From JANRKB01 sp033763695 (GTDB lineage Bacteria; Planctomycetota; Phycisphaerae; Phycisphaerales; UBA1924): a stretch of 64,000 bases of DNA. Positions 36,160 to 46,139 of the stretch are shown piece after piece. The notes beneath the pieces are model-generated. The model worked only from the letters and a program-made list of their open reading frames with translations. It was not told the DNA's origin and ran no database searches. A program made the translations under genes and the position numbers. Position 1 is the first letter of the stretch. Every line of letters starts with the position of its first letter. The DNA lies in the NCBI GenBank assembly GCA_033763695.1, contig JANRKB010000043.1:124001-188000 (forward strand), written 5' to 3'.

Positions 36160-38598
36160 ATGCGCACGTCCTATCTGCTCTGCCTGATGTACGCATCGCT
36201 CCCCGCCCCGCTCGGCCTGCCCTCCAGCGCCGCCGCCGCTGAAGCACCTGTCACCCAGCACACCGCCACGCCCCAAGAGATCGCCGCCGTGCGCGCCCGT
36301 CTCACGCCCGCGCCCTCCAGCGGCCCGGCAGCCGAGGCCGCCATCAACGACGCCATTCACGCCATCCTCCACCCCGGCTGCGGCAAGTCCGAAGCCGCAC
36401 ACCTCGCCGCCGCCGCCCGCAACCAATACGGCCCGCGCGCATACTCCTCCCGCAGCGAGTGGGACTCCACCGATGTCCTGGGCAACTCCCTCGACATCGA
36501 ACTCTTCCCCACGACCCGAACCATCGCCGGCACCAACACCATGACCGTCCGCGCGGTCACCGACGCCGAGTCGCTCACCTTCACGCTCGCGCCTTCCTTC
36601 ACCGTCACCAGCGTCCTGCTCAACGGCACCACGCCGCTCACACCCACCAACGTCGGCGTGTGGGGCCGTCGCGTCGTCTTCCCCACGCCCATCGCCGCGG
36701 GCACGCAGTTCACGCTCACCATTGCCTACAACGGCTCGCCGCTGAACGTCGGCCTCGGCGGCTTTGTGTGGACCCGCAGCAGTTCACCGATCCAGGTCCA
36801 CACCCTCAGCCAGCCGTACTTCTCCGGCTCGTGGTGGCCCACCAAAGACGGCGACGTCGGCGCGCCGGGCAACAACACCGACAAGGCCACCTTTGAGATC
36901 AAGGTCACCGCGCCGTTCAACGTCACCACCGTCGCCAACGGCCTGCTGCAAAGCACCACCAACCTCGCCAACCCGCTCCGCAAGCGCACGCACTGGAAGA
37001 CCAACTACCAACTCCCGCCCTACCTCGCCGCATTTGCCACCGCGCAATATCGCTACTGGACCAACACCTACAACGACACCCGCGACGACGGCACCGCGAT
37101 CTCGATGCCCGTGCAGTTCGCCGTCACCGCCACCAGCGACACGCCCGCATTCCGCGCTGCCTTTGAAGGCGTCACGCCCATGCTCGGGCTCTTTAAGCCG
37201 CGCTTTGGTCTGTATCCCTTCGCCAACGAGAAGTACGGCATCTACGAGTTCTCCTTCGGCGGCGGCATGGAGCACAGCACCTACACCGGCCAATCCAATG
37301 GCCAGCCCTACCTCAATGCCCACGAACTCGCGCACCAGTGGTGGGGCGACGATGTGACCTGCCGCACCTGGAGCGACATCTTCCTCAACGAAGGCATGGC
37401 AACGTACAGCGAAGCGATGTTCTATGAACTCTCGGCCGGTCCCGAGTGGCTCTCGTGGTGGATGCAGAACGTTCGCTCCGTCAACGCCGCCGACCCGCGC
37501 TCGGTCTACGTCTACGACACCAACAACACCGGCTGGATCTTCAGCGGCAACACCACGTACAACAAGGGTGCATGGGTGTTTCACATGCTCCGCGGCATGG
37601 TCGGTGACGACACCTTCTGGACCATCCTCAAGTCGTGGCGCGCCATGTACTCCGGCTCGGGAGGCACCACCGACGACTTCATCGCCGTCGCCGAGGCCGT
37701 GAGCGGCCGCGATCTCTCCGACTTCTTTGACTTTTGGGTCTATCGCCCCGGCACGCTCGACCTGCGCAGCGGCTACCGCGAAGTGCTCGCCAACGGACGC
37801 GGCTTCGTGAAGGTCAGCCACCGCCAGATCCAGTCCGACTCGATCGGCACCATCAAAATGCCCGTGCCGATCACCTACTCCACCACCGGCCCGACCAACA
37901 TCACCGAAACGCTGCAGCTCAACGGCTCGCGCATTCAGCATCATGTGAAGGCCGCCCGCGACGGCGAGCGCATCCCGTTTGGGCTGGTTGATGCAAACGA
38001 CTGGGTGCTCGGCACGCAATGGAACGAGGACTACGTCCAGGGCCCGCCGGTTGTGCTCACCACCAGCCTCGATGCGCCCGGCACGGCGAATCTGCCGGGA
38101 GCTCAGACAATCACCGGGCCGCTCTCGGCGCTGAAGGTGTGGTTCAGCGATGCCGTGGACGTGAACTATCGCCAGACGTTCCTCGTTGACGCACAGGGCA
38201 AGCGCGTGAAGTCCGACCCCGAGCCTGACGACGCGGGGATGTTCCTGCGGCTGAACTTCGGGCGTCCGCTCGCGGCGGGCACGTACACACTGCGGATACC
38301 CAGCGGCGCGGTGACGCTGCAGACGGATGCCGCCGCCCCCAACGGCCGCACGCTCGACGGCGAAACCGTCAACGGCACGCTGCCCAGCGGCGATGGCGTC
38401 GCGGGCGGCGACTATGTGCTGACATTCACTGTTGAGAATCCGGCCGACTTCAATCGCGATGGGTTCGTCACGTTCGAGGATGCCGACGCGTTTGTGAATG
38501 CGTTTGAGTCGGGCGAACCTGGTGCCGATCTTGACGCCGACGGCATGCTCACCTTCGAGGACTTCGACACCTTCACGATGCTGATCGACGAGCAGTGA
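36160..38598 (+). CDS. Secreted M1-family zinc aminopeptidase with EF-hand/dockerin-like tail
   Basis: An 812-residue exported metallopeptidase. The zinc site is HELAH (His388, His392) with Glu411 in NEGMA, the HExxH-18-E spacing of family M1. GGGMEH matches the GAMEN exopeptidase loop. The order is: signal peptide, a helical pro-region, an N-terminal beta domain, the catalytic domain to about residue 560, a beta-sandwich region, then a tail with DFNRDGFVTFEDAD and DLDADGMLTFEDFD. The tail ends in IDEQ instead of GC, so it is a variant. ATG 36160 has GAGG upstream. It likely trims peptides outside the cytoplasm. Confidence 0.92.
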   Translation: MRTSYLLCLMYASLPAPLGLPSSAAAAEAPVTQHTATPQEIAAVRARLTPAPSSGPAAEAAINDAIHAILHPGCGKSEAAHLAAAARNQYGPRAYSSRSEWDSTDVLGNSLDIELFPTTRTIAGTNTMTVRAVTDAESLTFTLAPSFTVTSVLLNGTTPLTPTNVGVWGRRVVFPTPIAAGTQFTLTIAYNGSPLNVGLGGFVWTRSSSPIQVHTLSQPYFSGSWWPTKDGDVGAPGNNTDKATFEIKVTAPFNVTTVANGLLQSTTNLANPLRKRTHWKTNYQLPPYLAAFATAQYRYWTNTYNDTRDDGTAISMPVQFAVTATSDTPAFRAAFEGVTPMLGLFKPRFGLYPFANEKYGIYEFSFGGGMEHSTYTGQSNGQPYLNAHELAHQWWGDDVTCRTWSDIFLNEGMATYSEAMFYELSAGPEWLSWWMQNVRSVNAADPRSVYVYDTNNTGWIFSGNTTYNKGAWVFHMLRGMVGDDTFWTILKSWRAMYSGSGGTTDDFIAVAEAVSGRDLSDFFDFWVYRPGTLDLRSGYREVLANGRGFVKVSHRQIQSDSIGTIKMPVPITYSTTGPTNITETLQLNGSRIQHHVKAARDGERIPFGLVDANDWVLGTQWNEDYVQGPPVVLTTSLDAPGTANLPGAQTITGPLSALKVWFSDAVDVNYRQTFLVDAQGKRVKSDPEPDDAGMFLRLNFGRPLAAGTYTLRIPSGAVTLQTDAAAPNGRTLDGETVNGTLPSGDGVAGGDYVLTFTVENPADFNRDGFVTFEDADAFVNAFESGEPGADLDADGMLTFEDFDTFTMLIDEQ

Positions 38599-38636
38599 TC
38601 TGACCCCAACGCGGCGTTGGACTATCGTTGTGTGCA

Positions 38637-39488
38637 ATGGATGAGCCGACTTCAGCTTCGGTGCGGCAGAACTCATCCGAGTCGGCGTCAACCAGCGCGA
38701 TCTTCATGCCGTGGTGCAGCAGGTGTGGCTATCCCAGGCTGCCGCAGAGTCGCCGCTGCACAGAATGCGGCTGGCATATCCGTGTCTATTCGCGAACGCA
38801 GCTTGAACCAGCGTTCATGATGGATGAACTGCGATGCACGCTGCGCGGACTTCTCTGGACCGCCCTTGCATGCCATCTGGTCGTGCTCGCGGTGCCAATC
38901 ACGATTCTTGGAGCACTGCAAGACAGCTTGCTTTTTCGGCAACACAGCACTGCCATGTGGCTGTCGCTCTGCGTACTCCTCGCTGCAGTTGGCGCAGTGA
39001 TCATTCGCCGCGGCGGTGTCGGCCGCGCCTTTGTCGTCGGGTGGACGATCGCGGCGATCGTCGGCACCGTTGTCCTGAGCATGTTCGCGGCGACGAGTGA
39101 CGCCGAGTGGAACGACCTTTCGGATCAGAGACTCTTTCTGTGGGCGGCGCGTGACGTCACGGGCATTCTCGGGCTTGCCGTGCTTCTCGCGGCTTCGATC
39201 TCATCTCGTGCCACGAAGGCACTGGAGATTCGCGGCTCGCTTGTGTGGACCGCCGGAGCGTGCGCAGCACTCTCTTTGTTCATCACTGCGTGGACCTACT
39301 CCGTTCTGCTCGCTTCCGTTTTCGGCGTTGCGTACTTGGGATTTGCCGGTCCGCTGATTGGATGCGGTCTCATGCTCGCCGCTGTCTGGGGTTGGTTCCC
39401 GACCGTCATCCGCCAGAGCCGGTTCTACCGATCGTGGCTCGCGCACGCACCACGCTCGCTCGCATCGGACACACCAACGGCTTCGTAA
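38637..39488 (+). CDS. Zinc-ribbon plus multi-helix membrane protein of unknown function
   Basis: A 283-residue protein. A short cytoplasmic N-terminus with a treble-clef/zinc-ribbon pattern (CSRCG...CTECGW, near residues 28-45) is followed by about seven hydrophobic helices. The ATG at 38637 is preferred over TTG 38628 by codon type; no clear ribosome site was found. No enzymatic motif is seen. It lies 38 bp after the aminopeptidase gene and may share its transcript. It ends before a palindrome and a convergent HAF-repeat gene. Confidence 0.7.
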   Translation: MDEPTSASVRQNSSESASTSAIFMPWCSRCGYPRLPQSRRCTECGWHIRVYSRTQLEPAFMMDELRCTLRGLLWTALACHLVVLAVPITILGALQDSLLFRQHSTAMWLSLCVLLAAVGAVIIRRGGVGRAFVVGWTIAAIVGTVVLSMFAATSDAEWNDLSDQRLFLWAARDVTGILGLAVLLAASISSRATKALEIRGSLVWTAGACAALSLFITAWTYSVLLASVFGVAYLGFAGPLIGCGLMLAAVWGWFPTVIRQSRFYRSWLAHAPRSLASDTPTAS

Positions 39489-39573
39489 CCGCCGCCGCTC
39501 TTTCGAATGACGCTTCCACAGGACCGATCGCGCGAGCGTTCGACGCCGACGGCATGCTCACCTCTCAAGATGT

Positions 39574-39593
39574 CCTGGGGCTGACGCCCCGGG
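39574..39593. repeat. GC-rich palindrome (REP-like)
   Basis: CCTGGGGCTGACGCCCCGGG forms a GGGGC/GCCCC stem with flanking pairs. It lies between convergent genes. Similar GGGGCTGACGCCCC palindromes are, from memory, widespread in planctomycete intergenic DNA. Confidence 0.5.
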
Positions 39594-39624
39594 CTTGGCA
39601 CTCGCGCCACCTCGCGGCCCGCGC

Positions 39625-40971
39625 TCAGCCGCCTACCTCGAACGCGGCAATGAAGGCGTCGAAGTCGGTGAAGTCGAGGAAGCCGTCGGCGTTGAAGTCG
39701 CCACCCGCAGCCCCGGCTTCAAACGCGCTCACGAAGCCGTCGAAGTCGGTGAAATCGAGAAAGCCGTCCGCGTTGAAATCAGCGGCAGAGCTTCCAATCT
39801 GGGCAACAAACGCCTCGTCGAGCCCGTGGTGGCGACCGGTCCCCGCGATCGTGCGGCCGTCGGCGCTGATGGCGTGCGCGGCGGTCAGCGTCCAATCTGG
39901 TGGCACAGCCGCGCCGAGAACGGCTTGCAGTGATTGCATGCCCTGGTCGCTGCGTCAGATGAACGCGCGCGAGCCGCTGGTGCCCACGATCGTGGTTCCG
40001 GCATCTGACACGGCGAAAGCACATGAGCTTGCGTCGCCGGGCAATGTGCCCAGGACCTGGACCGGGACATCGAGGTTCCAGAGTGCCGCGATCGAGTAGC
40101 CGCCTTGGCCATTTTGCCAAGCACCAACAACATGCAGTCCGTTCGCGCTCACGGCGTCGGCTTCGCTTCCGGGGCCGCCAAAGCCGGTGTATCCGAGATT
40201 CTGCATACCCGTCGCGGCGGTCCAGCGATAGGCCGTCGCGACGTTGAGACCGTTGAATACCGCAAGACCAACGATGACGCGGCCGTCGGCCGAGATCGCG
40301 CGGGCATCACTGCCGGGTCCGACGATCTTGGAATCATCAATGAAGGTCAGATGACCATTCGTCCACATCGCGGCGCGACGCGGTGCGCCCCGACCCTGCA
40401 CGACATAGCCCGCGCCGACGGTGCCATCGCCCGACAACCCGAGCACGGCAGAGCGGGTGTTGAAGAGGCTCTCGCCGTCGGCTTGGGACCAGCTGAAGGC
40501 CTTCTCTTCGATGATGGTCGGGGCGTGCCAGCCGCCGGCGGACAAGCCATCGCCGGAGACGGCGAAGGCAGCGCTGATGAGATCAAGTTGGCCCTCGAAG
40601 AGCGGGTGCATTCCGGCGACGCGGGTCCAGCGGATGGCACGCTGCTGGCCGGAGACGGTTGCGCTGTTGATGTAGCCCCAGCCGACGACGGTGCTGCCGT
40701 CGGCGGACATGGCGAACGCCTGGCTGGACGAGTCCGGCGACACAGAGCCAAGACCGAGAAAGGAGTTTTGAGCCGTCGCAGTGTTGACGGCCAGAGCCGC
40801 GGCGATGAACTCGCAACATGCGGCAATGTGCGCATCGCGGTGGAGTGAGTCGCGTGCACCCGACGCAGCTCTCGCGTCCGCGCGCTTCATGACGAGCGTC
40901 GCGCAATCGCTATGGGCATTGCCGATGCACAGGACCGTGTCGCGGGTCGTCATCGAGGTCTGGCGAGGCAT
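39625..40971 (-). pseudogene. HAF-repeat secreted protein with dockerin-like tail, interrupted by an in-frame TGA
   Basis: It starts at ATG 40971 (AAGGA upstream). A signal-like hydrophobic segment (AAALAVNTATAQ) lies unusually far in, near residue 60. HAF-type repeats follow (FAMSADGSTVVGWG, YRWTAATGMQNLG, DARAISADGRVIVG). The reading frame is broken only by TGA at 39957-39955, directly after SRAFI. The same frame continues with RSDQGMQSL and AISADGRTIAGTG, then two tail units DFNADGFLDFTDFD, ending FEVGG. HAF repeats have Trp at this place (AFIW), so a TGG to TGA change explains the stop. The product is 338 residues without the tail, or 448 if the stop is read through. Confidence 0.8.
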
Positions 40972-41216
40972 GATGTCATTCCTTTGTTCGCGCGATGCGG
41001 ACGCACACCCGGCGCCGAGCGCCTGTGAGAGAAGAGACGCTCAGAGGGAGACCAGATACAGCGGGATGCAGATCCACGCGCAGAAAAGGTGACGCCGGCG
41101 CAGGAACGCCGTCAGCCGCGGGGCGTGAGATTGCCTTGCGTGCGTCAGCGCAGGCCACTCACGCGCGGCAACAGCCTGCGCGTTGCGTCCTTGACACGAG
41201 AATGTCCCGGCGCGGC

Positions 41217-44200
41217 TCAGCAGCCGGCTTCAAACGCGGCGACGAACGCGTCGAAGTCCTCGAACGTGAGGAAGCCGTCGGCGTTGAAGTCGGCGGCGGC
41301 CTGTCCGGCCTCGAACGCGGCGACGAAGGCATCGAAGTCTTCGAAGGTGAGGAAGCCGTCCTGGTTGAAGTCGGCCGGGCACGGGCCGCGGAGCGGGACG
41401 ACGTTGAGCGGCGAGAGGATGGTGCCGTTGCTGACGAGGGTCTTGTAGTAGACCTTGCCGCAGGGCACGTTGAGCGTGGTGCCCGCGTCGATGATGAGCG
41501 TGTCGACGTAGACGGCTTCGCACACGGTCTGGCCGAGGCCGTCATTGTCACGCGTATCGACGATGGTGACGTCGGCCTGCGCGGGACCGATGCGCAGCGT
41601 GCCGATGGGGAACGAGCCGGGCAGGCTGGGGTTGAGGTTGTCGAGCGATGAGCCGCGGTCCATGCTCATGGCTTCGAGGGTCTGCGGGCCGCGGGCGGTG
41701 AGTTGGAGCGTGCGCCCGACCATGTCGAAGTTGAGGTTGCTGGCGATGGCGCAGTCGAAGTTGCCAGCGGTCTTGATGATGCTGCCGGTGCTGGGGCTGA
41801 GGCGTGCGCTGGCGTCCATGCTGATGCCGCCCTTGGCGTAGATGGATTGAACTGCCCGAGGTCCGAAGACGGGCGCGGCATAGAGACCAAGCGGATCGGC
41901 GGCGGCGGAGTTGGGCGAGCGAATGCCCTGCACATCACCGATGATGGTGCCGTTGTTGGTGAGCGTGCCGAGGATCGTGAGCGTGCCGTTGAAGACGGTG
42001 ATGGTGCCGCCGGCGAGGTTGGAGAAGTTGCCGGCGATCTGCGTGTCGGCGTCGACGTCGAAGAGGCCGGCGTTGGTGACGGCGATGGCGTAGTCGCCGT
42101 AGCCCGAGACGGTGGCGCCGGCGGTGTTGTTCAGGCTGGATGTGGAGACGACGCCGCCGAAGTTGGCGAGCGAGCCGCGATTCTCGAGGAAGTTGGCGTT
42201 GAGCAGACTGCCGGGCAGCATCGTCGTGGAACCGGCGAACGTGGCGACGGTGGGCGTGACGACCAGTGATGCGCCCGCGCTGATGTCAAGCGACGACGGC
42301 AGGTCAAGGAGCAGCGTGCCCGCGCGGATGGTGGCCAATGCGCCAGCGGGAACGCTGGTGCGGTTCCACAGGCGCATGTCGGAGTTGGAGGTGGAAAGTT
42401 CGCTGCCGTCGGTGAGTGTGACGGTGTGGACGGATGCCATGAACGGCGCGACGGGAACGTTGAGCGTCGCGCGCGTGGCGCCGAAGGAGAAGCCGCCGGA
42501 GCGGGCGAGGGGCCCGAGCTCAGACACGAGATCGTTCTCCTGACTCGGGACGCTTGAGAGCATGGAAGCCAGCGAGGAGTAGCGCACGCTGTTGGAGGTG
42601 TTGAGTGGGAAGGGGTCGTAGCGGGGACCGAACTGGAGACGACGAACGCCGCCGCAGTTGTTTGCACTGCCTATCGCGATGCCGCCGCCACCGGCGAAGA
42701 TCATGCCGCCCGCGTATCCGACGGCTTCGCCGAGGTTGTCGCTGGCGTCAACCGTGCCGGGGAAATGAGACGCCGCACTTGTGATGGACGAACCGCTCCG
42801 GGTGTAGCGCGTGACCATTCCGCCGTTGCCGCCGTAGCCGGGCATACCAACGACAACGGTATCGGCTTGCACCGAGAGCGCGTTGCCGAAGGACGAATCG
42901 ACGCTCGAGACGCTGCCACGGAAGACGACGTTTGTACCGGTCCACTCCCAGAACCCCACGAAATCGTCACCGGGACTCGAAACACCAAGCAGGCCGGTCC
43001 GCATGGAGAGCACAGAGCCGAGCTGTTCAGAGTCAATAGTGCCTGTGAAGGACTTGAGGGCGTCGTAGGCCCATGATGTGCCGTTCCACTTGTAGAAGAA
43101 GACGGCACCGCGATTCTGATTGATGCTCGCCGTCGTGTCGTAGTTGGGAGCGCCGAGAAACGCGACATCACCATCGATCGCAACAGACCAACCGAAGAAG
43201 TCCTGAAAGGACGCTGCGGAATAGAACGCTTTACTCGTCTGCGTCCATGTGGTGCCCGAGCGCGTGAAGAAGTACGCCGCGCCCGCGTCCCCCTGATTGA
43301 CCGAACTGATGACGATGTCTTCGTAGGGCGCACCGACGACGGCCCGATCGCCGCTGATGGCGACGGAGTATCCGAAGCGATCGGATGCTGTGCCGTCGGA
43401 GGCGACCAGTTTGGCCTGCTGCGACCACGTGGAGCCGTTGAACGTAAAGACGTAGGCAGAGCCAACGCCAGTACCGGTGCCAGTGTCTTCAACCGCGCCG
43501 ACAATCACCGACGTGCCGTCGATGGCGAGCGAGGAGCCGAACTTTTTGCCGGCGAAGGGGTCGTTCGGCGTGATGCGCTGTTCGAGGATGATGCTTTCGT
43601 CTTGGACGCGATAGATGTAGACCGCGCCGGCGTCGGTCTGGCCGCCGGCATTCTCGTTGGGAACACCGACGACGAGCCGCGTGCCGTCGCTGGCCATGCG
43701 ATTGCCGAAGTTGGCGTCCGCCTCAGGCGTGGGCGGCGCGATGGTGAGAGCGCGTGAGGGCTCTCCGCCGGAGACGCGGCGGAAGGCGAATGCCGCGCCT
43801 TGACCGGTGGCGGTTTTGGAGTAACTGAACGAGCCAATACCCACAAACTGGTCACTGATGGTGACGCTGCTGCCGATGAGTGCGCCGGCCTGGGTCTCGT
43901 TGGGCTGGAAGAACTGTCCCGAAGTCCAGATCGTGCCAGCGCGGGAGAAGTACACGCCCGCGCCCTGATTGGCGCCGACGATGCCGTCGAACGACTGGAA
44001 GCCCGCGACGACGGTGTCACCCTGAATGGCGATGGATGTGGGGAAGAAGTCGTTGCCAGCGGGTGAAGGGCGTGTAAGTTTGGATTGCTGGAGCCAGGTT
44101 GCGCCTGAGCCGGTGAAGACGTAGATCGCACCTTGGTTGCCGTTGGTGGTCAGATCGTGGCTCGACGCGCCGACGACGATGGTGCCGTTGTCGATGGCGA

Positions 44201-45005
44201 CGCAGTTGCCGAAGTTGTCGAAGGCGAGGCCGTCGCCGGGATTGAGCGTGGTGCGCTTGGTCCACAAGCCGCTGCTGCGGGTGAACACCGACGCGGAGCC
44301 GCGATCGGTGAGCGTGACGTCATCGAACGGCGAGGCGACGACGCAGGTGTCACCTTGCAGCGCGACGCTGGCGCCGAACTGATCGCCCGATGCGCCGATG
44401 CTGTCGAGGAGTTTGGCCTGTTGCGACCAGACGCCTGCGGTGCGCGTGAAGACGTATGCCGCGCCTTGAGCGCTGCCAGCGGTGCCGGTCTTGGTGGGCG
44501 CACCGGAGAGGATGGTGTCGCCATCGAAATCAACCGAGACGCCGAGCTGGTCGCCCGCGGCGGAATCAGATGCCGTGAGCTTGGTGACTTGTGTCCACGT
44601 CGTGCCGCTGCGCTGGAACACGTAGATCGCACCGGCATTGTTCTTGCCCGGCAGGTCGGCACCGACCGCGCCGACGACCGCGGTGTTGCCCGAGATGGAG
44701 ACGCTGCGGCCAAACTGATCGCTGGCGAAGCCATCGGCGGCGACGAGGCGGGCTTCTTCAACCCAAGCCGTGCCGGCCCAGCGGAAGACGATGGCCGCGC
44801 CGGCATTGAGCTTGCCCGCGGGGTCGTAGTTGTACGCGCCGACGATCATCGTGTCGCGATCGACATCGATGCTGACGCCGAGGTTGTCGTTGGCGGCGGG
44901 CGCGGAGTGAAGCATGATCGCCGGCTCGATCTGAGCGCGAGCGGCCACGCAGGAGACTGAGAAGACCACCATCGCAAGAAGACGCTCGAGACGACCAAGA
45001 CGCAT
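41217..45005 (-). CDS. Large secreted FG-GAP-type beta-propeller protein with GC-type dockerin-like tail
   Basis: A 1262-residue exported protein. A signal peptide (ends VAARAQ) is followed by about fourteen repeats of an FG-GAP-like unit (DQFGxSVSISGNTAVVGA..., GAAYVFTRSGTTWTQ), probably two seven-bladed propellers. A second region of about 400 residues looks like a beta-helix/autotransporter-type passenger (LNNTAGATVSGYGD, LTNNGTIIGDV). The tail units DFNQDGFLTFEDFD and DFNADGFLTFEDFD end in EAGC. ATG 45005 has GGGGGAGG upstream. FG-GAP propellers often bind calcium and act in adhesion; that role is inferred. Confidence 0.85.
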   Translation of the reverse strand: MRLGRLERLLAMVVFSVSCVAARAQIEPAIMLHSAPAANDNLGVSIDVDRDTMIVGAYNYDPAGKLNAGAAIVFRWAGTAWVEEARLVAADGFASDQFGRSVSISGNTAVVGAVGADLPGKNNAGAIYVFQRSGTTWTQVTKLTASDSAAGDQLGVSVDFDGDTILSGAPTKTGTAGSAQGAAYVFTRTAGVWSQQAKLLDSIGASGDQFGASVALQGDTCVVASPFDDVTLTDRGSASVFTRSSGLWTKRTTLNPGDGLAFDNFGNCVAIDNGTIVVGASSHDLTTNGNQGAIYVFTGSGATWLQQSKLTRPSPAGNDFFPTSIAIQGDTVVAGFQSFDGIVGANQGAGVYFSRAGTIWTSGQFFQPNETQAGALIGSSVTISDQFVGIGSFSYSKTATGQGAAFAFRRVSGGEPSRALTIAPPTPEADANFGNRMASDGTRLVVGVPNENAGGQTDAGAVYIYRVQDESIILEQRITPNDPFAGKKFGSSLAIDGTSVIVGAVEDTGTGTGVGSAYVFTFNGSTWSQQAKLVASDGTASDRFGYSVAISGDRAVVGAPYEDIVISSVNQGDAGAAYFFTRSGTTWTQTSKAFYSAASFQDFFGWSVAIDGDVAFLGAPNYDTTASINQNRGAVFFYKWNGTSWAYDALKSFTGTIDSEQLGSVLSMRTGLLGVSSPGDDFVGFWEWTGTNVVFRGSVSSVDSSFGNALSVQADTVVVGMPGYGGNGGMVTRYTRSGSSITSAASHFPGTVDASDNLGEAVGYAGGMIFAGGGGIAIGSANNCGGVRRLQFGPRYDPFPLNTSNSVRYSSLASMLSSVPSQENDLVSELGPLARSGGFSFGATRATLNVPVAPFMASVHTVTLTDGSELSTSNSDMRLWNRTSVPAGALATIRAGTLLLDLPSSLDISAGASLVVTPTVATFAGSTTMLPGSLLNANFLENRGSLANFGGVVSTSSLNNTAGATVSGYGDYAIAVTNAGLFDVDADTQIAGNFSNLAGGTITVFNGTLTILGTLTNNGTIIGDVQGIRSPNSAAADPLGLYAAPVFGPRAVQSIYAKGGISMDASARLSPSTGSIIKTAGNFDCAIASNLNFDMVGRTLQLTARGPQTLEAMSMDRGSSLDNLNPSLPGSFPIGTLRIGPAQADVTIVDTRDNDGLGQTVCEAVYVDTLIIDAGTTLNVPCGKVYYKTLVSNGTILSPLNVVPLRGPCPADFNQDGFLTFEDFDAFVAAFEAGQAAADFNADGFLTFEDFDAFVAAFEAGC

Positions 45006-45135
45006 GAGATACCTCCCCCCGGGACAAGACCGGAAGCCGATTGAGTGTGCCCGAAAGTCGGGGGAAGGGCAAGGAAAACAGCGGGCTTGAGACGACAAAC
45101 GTCCAGAAAGTGCGGTGTTTGCCGCGGCGCTGGCC

Positions 45136-45861
45136 CTAGCAGCCCGCCTCGAACTCGGCGACGAAGGCGTCGAAGTCCTCGAAGGTGAGGAAGCCGTCGG
45201 CGTTGAAGTCGGCGAGCGCATCGCCGGCCTCGAATGCGGCGACGAACGCGTCGAAGTCTTCAAAGGTCAAGAAGTCATCGTTGTTGAAGTCTGGCGCACA
45301 CGCGAGAGCGATCGTCGCGGCGAGCGGCGTGTTGCCGTACCAGTAGTCATCGAACACGGCGAAGTCGATCGTCGTGCCAGCAACCGTCTGCACGCGCAGG
45401 TCAAATGCGCCGTTGTTGATTGCGGACCACACTTCGACGTTATTGACGCGGACGGCGACGGTCATGCCGCCGATGTCGCCGTGCCCGAAGACACCGCGAA
45501 CGCGCACGGCGTCGGCGACACCCTCGGGCGCGATCCAGCGCAGCACCGTGGGCTCGGTACCGGGGCCGGGGTGCAGCGAGAGTTCACCCGGGAGAATGTT
45601 GTTTCGAACCTCGTTGGTGCGGTTGTGCCAGATGCAAGGCGTGTGATCCCCGTTCCAACCCCACCACTGATAGGTGCCGCCATAGTCACCGAAGTTCGTG
45701 TACGGGTTGAATGTGCCAAACCCGATGGGCGACCAGCCATAGGACCAGACGCCGTTGGGGTTGCCGTGATCGCCGGAGAATTCGGCGACGGGATCCCAGA
45801 CCTGTGCCGCGGCGGGGAGACACGACACTGCGAAAGCGATGGCCGCGCGGGGAAGAAACAT
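45136..45861 (-). CDS. Secreted protein of unknown function with GC-type dockerin-like tail
   Basis: A 241-residue exported protein: signal peptide (1-19, AAA-QVWD), one beta-rich, Trp-rich domain (DYGGTYQWWGWNGDHTP, RGVFGHGDIGGMTVAVRVN) resembling a jelly-roll/carbohydrate-binding type fold, and tail units DFNNDDFLTFEDFD and DFNADGFLTFEDFD, ending EAGC. ATG 45861 has AGGAG at ideal spacing. The first tail unit has Asp in place of the usual Gly of the loop. Binding function is a guess from composition. Confidence 0.8.
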   Translation of the reverse strand: MFLPRAAIAFAVSCLPAAAQVWDPVAEFSGDHGNPNGVWSYGWSPIGFGTFNPYTNFGDYGGTYQWWGWNGDHTPCIWHNRTNEVRNNILPGELSLHPGPGTEPTVLRWIAPEGVADAVRVRGVFGHGDIGGMTVAVRVNNVEVWSAINNGAFDLRVQTVAGTTIDFAVFDDYWYGNTPLAATIALACAPDFNNDDFLTFEDFDAFVAAFEAGDALADFNADGFLTFEDFDAFVAEFEAGC

Positions 45862-46015
45862 GATGTTCTCCTGGTTGGGGCGGCTGCGTTCGCGCACACC
45901 GAGGACGCATGCCGCCGAGATGTCGGCGCGATCGGCCCCGGAAGTCGCAGCGGCGCGGAAGTTCGCGCCGTCGCGGATGGAATGACATTCAAGTCGCGTG
46001 GCGACGCGCAAGCAA

Positions 46016-46048
46016 GAGAAAAAGCGTCCCAGATGGGCTCTGGGACGC
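46016..46048 (-). terminator. Rho-independent terminator of the Gly-rich protein gene
   Basis: Perfect 10-bp stem GCGTCCCAGA/TCTGGGACGC with a 5-base loop, followed on the minus strand by TTTTTCTC. It lies about 90 bp after the stop codon. Confidence 0.88.
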
Positions 46049-46139
46049 GGGCATGAATCAGTTAATGGCGTTCGTGCGATCAGCGTGCGATCGCCGTGCA
46101 AGCCTCTGACGAACGCGTTGAGGCGCGTGATCGCGGTTC

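Noticed and set aside
39955..39957. Selenocysteine codon
   Set aside because: The expected residue is Trp, the protein family is not a selenoprotein, and no SECIS-like hairpin was recognised after the TGA.
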